DNA from: CAYMTN01 sp964393335
GTDB lineage: Bacteria; Chloroflexota; Anaerolineae; Aggregatilineales; Aggregatilineaceae
Assembly (NCBI GenBank): GCA_964393335.1
Contig: CAYMTN010000037.1
Coordinates: forward strand, 1 to 31,807
Direction: 5' to 3'
DNA length: 31,807 bases
Shown here: positions 1 to 7,594 of the stretch, one piece after another
Layout of the letters: each line of letters opens with the position of its first letter
How positions within the stretch are numbered: position 1 is the first letter of the stretch
The notes under the pieces: generated by a model
Told to the model about the DNA's origin: nothing
Databases searched by the model: none
What the model saw: the letters and a program-made list of their open reading frames with translations, nothing else
Position numbers and translations under genes: made by a program

Positions 1-2
1 TA

Positions 3-812
3 GATGATCTGGCTCAAGCCCAGGATCGTCTCGCGTCAGCCGAACAACGCCTGGCTGAAGCCCAGCAGGCTCTGACGGATAGCGGTGAGCCTGAAAAGAT
101 TACGTTTGGGTCGGATGCCTGGCGCAAGCAGTGGACGCTGGATAACTATGACGCCGTGTTGAACACCGAAGGCATGAACACGGCTTTCACGAACAGTCTG
201 CTCGTGACGATTCCGTCCGTCGTGATCCCGATCACGCTTGCGGCTTTCGCGGCGTATGCATTCGCCTGGCTGAAGTTTCCAGGCAGGGACTTGTTCTTCG
301 CGATTGTCGTGATCTTGATGGTCGTGCCACTGCATACGGCGTTGATTCCCTTGCTGCGATTGTATGTCAAGCTCGATCTGAATGGTACCTACCTCGGAAT
401 CTGGCTTGCGCATACCGGTTTCGGTATGCCGCTGGCGATCTACCTGCTGTATGGCTACATTTCGACCATCCCCGGCGAGATGATGGAAGCCGCGTCGATT
501 GACGGGGCATCACCGTTCACGGCCTTTACGCGTCTGGTGCTGCCTGTTTCAGTGCCTGCTATCGCGTCCTTCGCCATTTTCCAGTTCTTGTGGGTCTGGA
601 ACGACTTGTTGGTGGCGCTCGTTTTCCTGGGCACGAAGGCGGAAAACCGTGTGATGACGCGTCTGCTTTCCGAAATGGTCGGCTCGAAGGGGCAGAACTG
701 GGAACTGCTGACGGCGGGCGCATTTATCACGATGCTGGTGCCTTTGCTGATCTTCTTTGCGCTGCAACGGTACTTCGTGCGCGGCATGATGGCCGGTTCT
801 GTCAAGGGCTAA
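3..812 (+). CDS. Carbohydrate ABC transporter permease, MalG type (5' partial)
   Basis: Inner-membrane permease of a binding-protein-dependent sugar importer, MalG/UgpE family. The frame is open to the left edge, so the start codon and first membrane segment lie outside the window. Residues are counted from base 3. A heptad coiled coil with Leu at 3, 10, 17 and 24 and Ala at 6, 13 and 20 opens the visible part. The family motif TLDNYDAVL follows at about 45-53, then five hydrophobic segments. The EAA loop that docks on the ATPase is clear (EAASIDGA followed by LVLP). The protein ends RGMMAGSVKG, a normal family C-terminus. The partner permease, binding protein and ATPase are presumably upstream. 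The coiled coil falls where the TM1-TM2 extracytoplasmic loop should be, which is unusual. The substrate cannot be told from the permease. Family call is secure. Confidence 0.93.
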   Translation, partial: DDLAQAQDRLASAEQRLAEAQQALTDSGEPEKITFGSDAWRKQWTLDNYDAVLNTEGMNTAFTNSLLVTIPSVVIPITLAAFAAYAFAWLKFPGRDLFFAIVVILMVVPLHTALIPLLRLYVKLDLNGTYLGIWLAHTGFGMPLAIYLLYGYISTIPGEMMEAASIDGASPFTAFTRLVLPVSVPAIASFAIFQFLWVWNDLLVALVFLGTKAENRVMTRLLSEMVGSKGQNWELLTAGAFITMLVPLLIFFALQRYFVRGMMAGSVKG

Positions 813-857
813 GCCGTCACAATCCGCCGGGTGTTGACACTCCACTAGCGTAACGAT

Positions 858-895
858 CATGGGCTGCTCACTGCCGGGCGGCCCGTGTTCTTTTT
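858..895 (+). terminator. Rho-independent terminator after the permease gene
   Basis: A 7-bp stem CATGGGC/GCCCGTG (858-864 with 881-887, one T-G wobble) with a 16-base loop is followed by TTCTTTTT. It lies 46 bases after the permease stop and closes the sugar-transport transcript. Confidence 0.7.
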
Positions 896-946
896 GGACG
901 CCAATTCGATCGGTTGAATGCAACCAGTGTTTGGCTGATAACTGAT

Positions 947-975
947 TTGTCTTGCATGGTGTGTTCATGTACAAT
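947..975 (+). promoter_or_regulatory. Sigma70-like promoter for the two-TM protein
   Basis: A TTGTCT -35 (947-952), a 17-base spacer and a TACAAT -10 (970-975). Transcription should begin near 982, giving a leader of about 70 bases before the chosen ATG at 1052. It lies just after the upstream terminator, as expected for a new unit. Confidence 0.6.
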
Positions 976-1051
976 GCTTCACAGCGAATCAGTTCAGTGG
1001 ACAGTAATGCTACCACGCCGTGTGGCAGCTTCGGGAGAAAGGCTAGACCTT

Positions 1052-2230
1052 ATGATGAAGCGCCTTGTAGGTCAGTTTAACATAATCGGAAAGGCCGCTT
1101 TAAGCTCTCTTGCTCCATCACTTTATCGATTGGGTTTGGTGCTGTTGGGACTGGTCATAGGGTTGGTGTGGGCATACCAGGGCGCGCCCGTCAAGTTCCG
1201 CGATGCCGAACCGGTGTACCTGGCCGAAGGTTACAAGGACCAGTGGATCAAGATGACCGCTGCCGAGTACAGTGCAACGGGAGACGCGGAAGAAGCCAGC
1301 CGAAAAATCGTTGAGGCGGGCATCACGCCTGACATGATCCAGACCCTTATTCAAGACAACAGCGCGACGGACCCCCAGCTTGCCAATAAGCTCCAGGCGC
1401 TGCTGGCTATCGCCGATCAGAACAGCGCTCAAGCTCGCAAGCAGGCAGATAAGATCAAGACCGGTTTTCTCGGGGGGATATTGGGTCCGCTGGCGTGCCT
1501 GGTTGGCACGGCAGTGATTGGTTTTATCCTGACGTTGGTATTCACGTTCTATTGGGCGGTACCGGTCGGGAAGTGGGCGAAGAGCGGCAGAGGCCCGGCT
1601 CAAGCGGGCGTACCAGCGGGCATGGGTGCATCAGCAGGCAGTGTGATGCATGCCGGGCGCGTGGCCGCCAGGAAGGCTGCCGATGACCAGAAAACCGATT
1701 TTGCCGCTGTGGGCGAAGTGCCGCCGGTCAGCCAATACATGTCCACGTATATTTTCGGCGATGATCTGTATGATGATTCGTTCAGCATCGAGACGCCAGC
1801 CGGCGAATTTCTGGGCGAGTGCGGGGCGGGAATTTCTGAGACGATTGGCGTCGGCGATCCCAAAAAAGTGACGGCAACAGAGGTCTGGTTGTTTGATAAA
1901 AACGACATTCGCACGGTAACCAAGGTGTTGATGAGCGAACACGCCTACAACGACCAGGCGCTGCGTACAAAACTGGCCCCCAAAGGTGAGGCGGTGCTGG
2001 TGACGCCATCTGGCGTGACGGTGCTTGAAACCCAGACACTGCGCGTTCAAGTGCGAATCGTCGATCTGCAATACGGCGACGGGCCGCTGCCGCCTAATAG
2101 TTTCTTCGAGCGGTTGACGGTTGAAATCGCGGCCTGGTCGAAGGAGAATGCGGCTGGTGGGGATGGTAACCCCCAGCCTCCCGATGCATCGGCTGCCTTT
2201 GGTGATACGGCTGAGCTGCTGAACTACTAA
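1052..2230 (+). CDS. Unrecognised two-TM protein with a large soluble C-terminal domain
   Basis: I do not recognise a named family. The reading frame is open further upstream, but the ATG at 1052 is chosen because GGGAGAAAGG lies 9 bases before it and a good promoter lies at 947-975. That gives 392 residues. Hydrophobic segments run at about 25-43 and 143-170. Between them is a roughly 100-residue helical, charged region containing YLAEGYKDQWIKM, probably outside the membrane. After the second segment comes a basic linker, then a soluble domain at about 210-375 rich in beta-type sequence (FGDDLYDDSFSIE, GEFLGECGAGISE, VTATEVWLFDK). The tail is Gly/Pro/Asp-rich. Single-gene unit with its own promoter and terminator. 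A membrane-tethered scaffold or sensor is possible, but function is unknown. Confidence 0.75.
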   Translation: MMKRLVGQFNIIGKAALSSLAPSLYRLGLVLLGLVIGLVWAYQGAPVKFRDAEPVYLAEGYKDQWIKMTAAEYSATGDAEEASRKIVEAGITPDMIQTLIQDNSATDPQLANKLQALLAIADQNSAQARKQADKIKTGFLGGILGPLACLVGTAVIGFILTLVFTFYWAVPVGKWAKSGRGPAQAGVPAGMGASAGSVMHAGRVAARKAADDQKTDFAAVGEVPPVSQYMSTYIFGDDLYDDSFSIETPAGEFLGECGAGISETIGVGDPKKVTATEVWLFDKNDIRTVTKVLMSEHAYNDQALRTKLAPKGEAVLVTPSGVTVLETQTLRVQVRIVDLQYGDGPLPPNSFFERLTVEIAAWSKENAAGGDGNPQPPDASAAFGDTAELLNY

Positions 2231-2248
2231 CGGCGGCGTACAAAACAC

Positions 2249-2283
2249 AAAGGAACCTGGCCAATTGCCCAGGTTCCTTTTTT
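2249..2283. terminator. Strong, probably bidirectional terminator
   Basis: A perfect 12-bp stem (2249-2260 with 2269-2280) and an 8-base loop are followed by a T run ending at 2283. An A-rich flank on the left gives a weaker T tract on the minus strand. It separates the convergent two-TM gene and greA. Confidence 0.92.
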
Positions 2284-2304
2284 ATGGCATCGCATAAACG
2301 CCGG

Positions 2305-2784
2305 TCAGCGCGTGATTTTTTTGATGGTGACTTCCCACTGTCCGCTCGGCGTCTGGACCTGGACAACGTCGCCTTTACGATGACCCAGCAGGGCGGCTCC
2401 CATCGGGCTTTCATTGGAGATTTTACCGTTGCGCGGGTCGGCCTCTGCCGCGCCTACAATGCGGTATGTCTCTGGCGGCTCGCCTTCTGCTTGAATGGTG
2501 ACTTCCACGCCGACTTGCACCTCTGCCGGAGCGCCCTTTTCTTCCGTTTCGTCGATGATGATAGCGGATCGCAGCAGGTTTTCAAGGTACAGGATGCGTC
2601 CTTCCAGAAATGCCTGTTGTTCTTTGGCGTCACTGTAATCGGCATTTTCGGAAAGGTCACCCTGACTGATCGCTTCCTTGAGTTGTGCGGCGAGGGCCGG
2701 GCGTTTGACACTAACTAAATCGTCGAGTTCTTCACGGAGTTCGGCTGCGCCGGATGCCGTGAGATATTGCTGTTCTTCTGACAT
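2305..2784 (-). CDS. greA: Transcription elongation factor GreA
   Basis: GreA enters the RNA polymerase secondary channel and stimulates cleavage of backtracked RNA. The 159-residue length is normal. The N-terminal part is a long coiled coil whose tip carries the conserved acidic turn SQGDLSENADYSDAKEQQ. The C-terminal half is the FKBP-like domain (GKISNESPMGAALLGHRKGD, then VTIKKI). The frame continues 31 codons upstream into a Pro/Thr-rich stretch unlike GreA. The ATG at 2784 is preferred because it gives the usual N-terminus and has GAGG about 9 bases upstream. It lies 43 bases downstream of dgt on the same strand, so the two are probably co-transcribed. Confidence 0.96.
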   Translation of the reverse strand: MSEEQQYLTASGAAELREELDDLVSVKRPALAAQLKEAISQGDLSENADYSDAKEQQAFLEGRILYLENLLRSAIIIDETEEKGAPAEVQVGVEVTIQAEGEPPETYRIVGAAEADPRNGKISNESPMGAALLGHRKGDVVQVQTPSGQWEVTIKKITR

Positions 2785-2827
2785 GCTGTAGAACCTCGTT
2801 GTCTGTATCACTATGCCGGCGGTTGGT

Positions 2828-3985
2828 TCAGGCACGGGTGAAGGGGTCGAACAGGCGCTGCCATTCTTCCAGTGCATACCGGTCCGTCATCCCGGCGATG
2901 TAGTCCGTTACGGCACGCGGCAGTCCGCGCTCATCGGCGGCTTGCTGGACGGTTGGGGGAAGTTGAGCCGGTTCCGCGATGTATGTCTGGAAAAGCTCCG
3001 TAATGAATCGTTCGGCCTTGACCGCCATCCGAACCACGCGGTGATGCCGGTACATCTCGTTGAAAAGGAAGCCCTTTAACTCGCGGTTCATCGCGTTCAA
3101 TTCTTCCGAATGCGTCACAACGTTGCGCGGCAGCCGCTGCAAAGCTTCGGGCGAGCGCGGATCATACTCCGCGAGCACAATGCCGGTGGCGTCGATCACG
3201 TCATTGATTTCGATGCCCAACATACGGCGAATAATGCGATGCCGGATCTGCTCGGAAAAGTCCTGGCCATCCCAACCGATACTTTCTTTGAGCATCTGCC
3301 AGATTCGCATGCGCTCAAGCTGCCGAGGTCTGATTAACCCGGCTCGCAGCCCGTCATCCAGATCGTGGGCATTGTAGGCGAGTTCGTCTGCCACGTTGGC
3401 GATCTGGGCTTCGAGGCTGCCTCGTTTGTCAGGATCAAAGCCCTGCGCGTCCGCATCGCTGAGATCATACTCGGTTTCGTGTTTGACAATACCCTCGCGC
3501 AGCTCGTAGGTCAGGTTCAGCCCTGGCCAGCCGGGATAGCGCGATTCCAGCTCGGTCAGGATACGCAGCGATTGCTTATTGTGATCGAATCCGCCGTGAT
3601 CGGCCATCAGCTTGTTGAGAATCGCTTCACCTGAGTGACCAAACGGTGGGTGCCCCAGGTCGTGCCCCAGACAGATTGACTCGATCAGGTCTTCGTTTGC
3701 GCCGAACGCACGCGCCAGACTGCGCCCGATCTGTGTGACTTCGAGCGTATGCGTCAGGCGGGTGCGGTAGTAATCCCCTTCATAGTTGATGAAAACCTGC
3801 GTTTTGTATTCCAGGCGGCGGAACGCTGTCGTATGCAGGATGCGATCCCGGTCGCGCTGGAATGGTGTCCGGTAATCCCCTTCCGGGTCCGGATACTCGC
3901 GTCCTCTGGTCTGGCTGCTAAGCAAAGCGTAGGGGGCGAGTGTCTGAGCCTCTATTTCTTCGCGGCGTTGGCGTGTGATAAGCAT
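2828..3985 (-). CDS. dgt: dGTPase-family deoxynucleotide triphosphohydrolase
   Basis: HD-domain triphosphohydrolase that splits a dNTP into deoxynucleoside and triphosphate, thereby controlling dNTP pools. It is 385 residues, matching the short dGTPase-like subfamily. The metal-binding HD signature is intact: His79 in RLTHTLEV and His108-Asp109 in GHDLGHPPFGHSGE. Upstream are the usual TPFQRDRDRILHTTAFRRL and YKTQVF segments. A later conserved part reads LEAQIANVADELAYNAHDLDDGLR. The ATG at 3985 gives a typical N-terminus, although its SD is weak. greA follows 43 bases downstream. A consensus-like -10 and an inverted repeat lie upstream. Exact substrate preference cannot be read from sequence. 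Confidence 0.95.
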   Translation of the reverse strand: MLITRQRREEIEAQTLAPYALLSSQTRGREYPDPEGDYRTPFQRDRDRILHTTAFRRLEYKTQVFINYEGDYYRTRLTHTLEVTQIGRSLARAFGANEDLIESICLGHDLGHPPFGHSGEAILNKLMADHGGFDHNKQSLRILTELESRYPGWPGLNLTYELREGIVKHETEYDLSDADAQGFDPDKRGSLEAQIANVADELAYNAHDLDDGLRAGLIRPRQLERMRIWQMLKESIGWDGQDFSEQIRHRIIRRMLGIEINDVIDATGIVLAEYDPRSPEALQRLPRNVVTHSEELNAMNRELKGFLFNEMYRHHRVVRMAVKAERFITELFQTYIAEPAQLPPTVQQAADERGLPRAVTDYIAGMTDRYALEEWQRLFDPFTRA

Positions 3986-4003
3986 CGAACTGCCATTCTA
4001 AGT

Positions 4004-4015
4004 GGTCACATGACC
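4004..4015. promoter_or_regulatory. Inverted repeat GGTCA-CA-TGACC in the dgt leader
   Basis: Perfect 5-bp arms around a 2-base centre, between the probable dgt -10 and the ATG. Size and position fit a repressor operator, but no regulator is identified. Confidence 0.3.
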
Positions 4016-4035
4016 TGAAAAGAGAAGATATCACG

Positions 4036-4066
4036 ATTATAGTCGAACGATGCGACTCCGTTTCAA
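4036..4066 (-). promoter_or_regulatory. Probable dgt-greA promoter
   Basis: On the minus strand, a perfect TATAAT (4036-4041) lies 19 bases downstream of TTGAAA (4061-4066). The spacer is slightly long. The position, about 50 bases before the dgt ATG, is right. Confidence 0.55.
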
Positions 4067-4162
4067 GATACCGTAAAATACCCCGAAGCGCAATCGCGCC
4101 ATGAACAGACGAACAGGCCTGTCGCTGGCTGGTACGCTGCTGCCCGGTCGGAGGATGTCCGG

Positions 4163-6220
4163 CTAGGGATGTGGGCGAGGGCGGCGGGCGCTCTGCTCGA
4201 TCAGGCCAAAGCTGGGATCGCGCTGGTTCGCATCCTTTAGCACCATGAGCTGTCGCAGTTCGAGCAGTTGGTCACGCAGAACAGCGGCCTTCTCGAACTC
4301 AAGCGCTTTGGCGGCTGCCTTCATCTCTGATTCGAGTGAATCGATCAGTTTTTGCAGCTCGGATTTTGGCAGATCAGCCGGAGTGGCAGGCCGCGTGTCA
4401 GCTTTTGCTGCCGCCGCCGTCGACTGCTGCATGCGCTGCGTCAAGTCGCGGATTTCCTTGACGATGCTGGCCGGTTCGATGTTGTGCTCTACATTGTACG
4501 CAGCCTGGATGCTCCGGCGGCGCTCGGTTTCGCCGATGGCCGCTTGCATGGCGTCCGTGATCTTGTCAGCGTACATGATGACGTGGCCGTGAATATGACG
4601 CGCTGCCCGCCCGATGTTCTGAATCAAGGCCTGTTCAGAGCGCAGAAAGCCTTGCTTATCAGCATCCAGGATGGCAACCAGTGACACTTCGGGTAGATCA
4701 AGCCCTTCGCGCAGCAGGTTGATGCCAACCACGACGTCATACACGCCGAGGCGCAGGTCGCGCAGTATCTCGATGCGTTCAATCGTATCGATTTCGGAAT
4801 GCAGATAGTGGACCCGGATGCCCATTTCCAGGAGGTAGTCGGAGAGGTCCTCGGCCATACGTTTGGTCAGAGTCGTGACCAGGGCACGCTCGCCGTTGCG
4901 CACGCGCCGGTTGATCTCGGCCAGCAGGTCATCGATCTGCCCTGCCGTCGGGCGGATATCGATGGTCGGATCAACAATGCCGGTCGGGCGGATAATCTGC
5001 TGCACAACCTGCTGGCTGTGCTCCTGTTCGTACGGGCCAGGCGTGGCGCTCATCACAATGACCTGTCCCAGACGCGTCTCGAACTCTTCAAAGCTGAGCG
5101 GGCGGTTATCCAGTGCGCTGGGCAGCCGGAAGCCGTAATCAACCAGGGTTTCCTTACGCGAGCGATCACCCCCGTACATGCCGCGTACCTGGGGCAGTGT
5201 CATGTGGGATTCATCGATGACCATCAGGTAATCAGGCGGGAAGTAGTCGATCAACGTCCAGGGCGGGCTGCCTGCAGGGCGTTGGTCCAGGTGGCGAGAG
5301 TAGTTTTCGATTCCGCCCGTGTAGCCCACCTCGCGGATCATCTCCAGGTCATAACGGGTGCGTTGCTCCAACCGCTGCGCTTCGAGCAAGCGGTTCGCTT
5401 TTTGCAGTTCGGCCAGTCGCTGTTCAAGTTCCTGTTCGATGTCGAAAAGCGCCTGTTTCAGGTTCTCATCTTCGGTGACAAACTGCTTGGCCGGGTAGAT
5501 GGCGATGTGCTCATGATCGGCCAATATCTCGCCGGTCAAGGGATCGAATTCAACCAGGCGTTCGATTTCGTCCCCGAACATAGCGATCCGGTAAGCGGTC
5601 TCGCTGTAAGCCGGTGTGATCTCAAGCGTATCACCGCGCACGCGAAACGTACCGGGGCGCAGTTCGAAATCGTTGCGTCCGTACTGAATCCCGACCAGGT
5701 GCCGGAGGATGATGTCACGGCGGTGCTGCATGCCGACTTCCAGCTCCAGCGTGGATCTGCCCCAGGTGGCCGGGTTGCCGATGCCGTAGATGCAAGACAC
5801 AGAGGCGACGATCAACACATCCCGGCGACTCAGGAGCGCTGCCGTAGCCGACAGCCGCATCCGGTCGATGTCTTCGTTGATATCGGTTTCTTTTTCGATA
5901 TACAGATCATGCCGGGGCACGTAGGCTTCCGGTTGGTAGTAGTCGTAATAGCTGACGAAGTATTCGACGGCATTCTTCGGGAAGAATTCCTTGAACTCGG
6001 AATAGAGTTGGGCGGCCAATGTTTTGTTGTGCGCCAGGACCAGGGTAGGGCGCTGTATCTGGGCGATTACGTTGGCAACCGTGTACGTTTTGCCGGTCCC
6101 GGTAGCACCCAACAGGGTCTGGAACTTCATCCCTTGATCGATGCCCTGGACGAGTTCGAGGATGGCCTGAGGTTGATCGCCGGTTGGCTTGTAGTCTGAG
6201 ACTAACTCAAAAGAAGGCAT
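4163..6220 (-). CDS. uvrB: Excinuclease ABC subunit B
   Basis: UvrB is the damage-verifying helicase-like subunit of nucleotide excision repair. It is loaded by UvrA and recruits UvrC. The 685-residue length is normal. Visible motifs in order: Walker A GATGTGKT with Lys44; the DNA-gripping beta-hairpin region YYDYYQPEAYVP; DESH helicase motif II in LMVIDESHMTLPQVRGMY; VMSATPG; the C-terminal helicase motifs LREGLDLPEVSLVAILDADK and NIGRAARH. The UvrC/UvrA-binding UVR motif is near the end (about 632-666, LESEMKAAAKALEFEKAAVL). The ATG at 6220 has a good SD, AGAAGGAA. It is expressed from its own promoter with a Gram-positive-type SOS box. Its neighbours do not belong to the Uvr pathway. Confidence 0.98.
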   Translation of the reverse strand: MPSFELVSDYKPTGDQPQAILELVQGIDQGMKFQTLLGATGTGKTYTVANVIAQIQRPTLVLAHNKTLAAQLYSEFKEFFPKNAVEYFVSYYDYYQPEAYVPRHDLYIEKETDINEDIDRMRLSATAALLSRRDVLIVASVSCIYGIGNPATWGRSTLELEVGMQHRRDIILRHLVGIQYGRNDFELRPGTFRVRGDTLEITPAYSETAYRIAMFGDEIERLVEFDPLTGEILADHEHIAIYPAKQFVTEDENLKQALFDIEQELEQRLAELQKANRLLEAQRLEQRTRYDLEMIREVGYTGGIENYSRHLDQRPAGSPPWTLIDYFPPDYLMVIDESHMTLPQVRGMYGGDRSRKETLVDYGFRLPSALDNRPLSFEEFETRLGQVIVMSATPGPYEQEHSQQVVQQIIRPTGIVDPTIDIRPTAGQIDDLLAEINRRVRNGERALVTTLTKRMAEDLSDYLLEMGIRVHYLHSEIDTIERIEILRDLRLGVYDVVVGINLLREGLDLPEVSLVAILDADKQGFLRSEQALIQNIGRAARHIHGHVIMYADKITDAMQAAIGETERRRSIQAAYNVEHNIEPASIVKEIRDLTQRMQQSTAAAAKADTRPATPADLPKSELQKLIDSLESEMKAAAKALEFEKAAVLRDQLLELRQLMVLKDANQRDPSFGLIEQSARRPRPHP

Positions 6221-6244
6221 GACTGGTTCCTTCTAGCTGTGAGG

Positions 6245-6258
6245 CGAACGAAAGTTCT
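6245..6258. promoter_or_regulatory. Putative LexA/DinR SOS box of uvrB
   Basis: CGAACGAAAGTTCT contains the palindrome GAAC-N4-GTTC, the core of the Gram-positive (DinR-type) SOS box. It begins 3 bases downstream of the uvrB -10 on the minus strand, so it covers the start of transcription, a classic repressor position. uvrB is a standard SOS gene. Confidence 0.6.
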
Positions 6259-6260
6259 AT

Positions 6261-6290
6261 ATTATACCGTTGTGGCGGGCTGGTGGCGAA
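6261..6290 (-). promoter_or_regulatory. uvrB promoter
   Basis: A perfect TATAAT (6261-6266, minus strand) with a weak TTCGCC -35 (6285-6290) and an 18-base spacer. It lies about 40 bases before the uvrB ATG. Confidence 0.55.
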
Positions 6291-6310
6291 TATTCGTGTG
6301 ACGTATCAGG

Positions 6311-7405
6311 CTATTTTCGTAAACTGCTGGGGTTGCCTTCCACATAAATCGGATTGCTCAGAATCCACGCGCGTTCAGTGCCGCGATAGTTGCGCCAGAC
6401 CTCGGCCCGGTACGCACCGGGTTCGCGTACGACATGGGTCAGGTTTTCGGTGTTATGTTCTTCCGCCACGATTTCGCCGTAACGTACGATCTTGATTCGC
6501 GCGCGCGCCGGGGCCAGCGCTTGCAGCGTGACACCGTGTCCCAGCCGGATCAACTCGCCCATAATCGCGCTCGTATTTTGTCCCTGGGCGGTAAACCGAA
6601 AGCCGCGCGTGCTGCCGGGGATGTCGTAGCCGATGAAGGCACGCCCATCGCGCAGCGCGCGGTAAAGCTGCGTCTGGTCGTGCTGAAGCTCACCCACAAG
6701 CGGCGATTTGGTCAAGATGTGCGTGTTCACGCAGTTGAACAAAAAGTCATACGGGAAGACGGTGTGGGTCAGCGGCCCGTAGTTGATACGCGTGCCGTGC
6801 GCGTCCGCGCCACCGATACCAACGACCGGCTGTCCCATCTCCAGCAGTTGATCCCACAGATCGAGCGTTCGGGGGGCAGGGCCAACCATCACATCTTCCG
6901 GGCGGAAGACGTTGCGGATCGCTTCGCCGCGCGTCTGGACATGATCTTTGAAGCGTGACATAAAGTTCCAGATTTCCAGCCCGGTGAACCCGTCTGCGTA
7001 ACGGTCCAACCAGGGGATTTCCGGTTCGCCGAGCCAACTCACCGGGCGGTCGTCGGGATGCGCGATGAAGCTGAGTCCGCCGTTCTGCTCGACGGCATCG
7101 ATCAAGCCGGGCAGGTTAAAGGCATGGTGCGCCATCTCACACCCGGTGCCATAGACCAGCACGTGATTGCACTGGGGCAGGCGCGTGCGGTCGTGAACCT
7201 CCTCGCCGGAAAGCAGTAGCACGTACCCGCGCGCCTCGTCGCCATAATAGCCTTGAATGCCATCCACCCACACGTTGTGGTCGGTGAAGATGACAAAATC
7301 CAGACCTGCGCGTAAGGCGGCTTCAGCGACTTCGGCGTGTGAGCCTTCGCCGTCCGAATAGGGCGTATGGACGTGCAGATTTCCAGCGTATTCGTAAGCA
7401 GACAT
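6311..7405 (-). CDS. PHP-domain metal-dependent hydrolase
   Basis: PHP (polymerase and histidinol phosphatase) fold protein, predicted to be a phosphoesterase with a multi-metal site. Metal-site motifs are visible: HVHTPYSDGEG near the N-terminus (His11, His13, Asp18), FTDHN, the Glu of LLLSGEEVHD, SFIAHPDD and GIGGADAHG. The C-terminal about 90 residues form a separate beta-rich part ending AWILSNPIYV, as in larger stand-alone PHP proteins. The frame extends 46 codons upstream, but the ATG at 7405 gives the normal start just before the HxH motif. SD is weak. 364 residues. It sits upstream of uvrB, which has its own promoter. The substrate is unknown; stand-alone PHP proteins include phosphoesterases of varied specificity. 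Confidence 0.87.
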   Translation of the reverse strand: MSAYEYAGNLHVHTPYSDGEGSHAEVAEAALRAGLDFVIFTDHNVWVDGIQGYYGDEARGYVLLLSGEEVHDRTRLPQCNHVLVYGTGCEMAHHAFNLPGLIDAVEQNGGLSFIAHPDDRPVSWLGEPEIPWLDRYADGFTGLEIWNFMSRFKDHVQTRGEAIRNVFRPEDVMVGPAPRTLDLWDQLLEMGQPVVGIGGADAHGTRINYGPLTHTVFPYDFLFNCVNTHILTKSPLVGELQHDQTQLYRALRDGRAFIGYDIPGSTRGFRFTAQGQNTSAIMGELIRLGHGVTLQALAPARARIKIVRYGEIVAEEHNTENLTHVVREPGAYRAEVWRNYRGTERAWILSNPIYVEGNPSSLRK

Positions 7406-7450
7406 GGATTTTGGCCCGGTCGTGTGCCCTAACGAGTGATCACCAGGGAA

Positions 7451-7480
7451 AGCGTACAGCAAGCGTGGGATACCTGTCAA
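7451..7480 (-). promoter_or_regulatory. Possible promoter of the PHP gene
   Basis: A perfect TTGACA -35 (7475-7480, minus strand), an 18-base spacer and a poor -10 TACGCT (7451-7456). It lies 46 bases before the chosen start. Confidence 0.4.
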
Positions 7481-7594
7481 GAACTGATCAAGATGCGGCA
7501 GGCATGGGCTGTGGTATACTTGGCGGTGTCGATTTTGACGCATAGAGACAGCAACTGTGGTGGCAGATCACGTGAGCGGAGAGGAGATGGGATC

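Noticed and set aside
4016..4162. Terminator after uvrB
   Set aside because: Only a 4-bp GCGC/GCGC stem with a distant TATTTT follows the stop. Too weak to call.
4799..6199. 466-codon open frame on the plus strand
   Set aside because: It lies wholly antisense to uvrB, whose protein is unmistakable. The translated frame has no recognisable motif and no SD.
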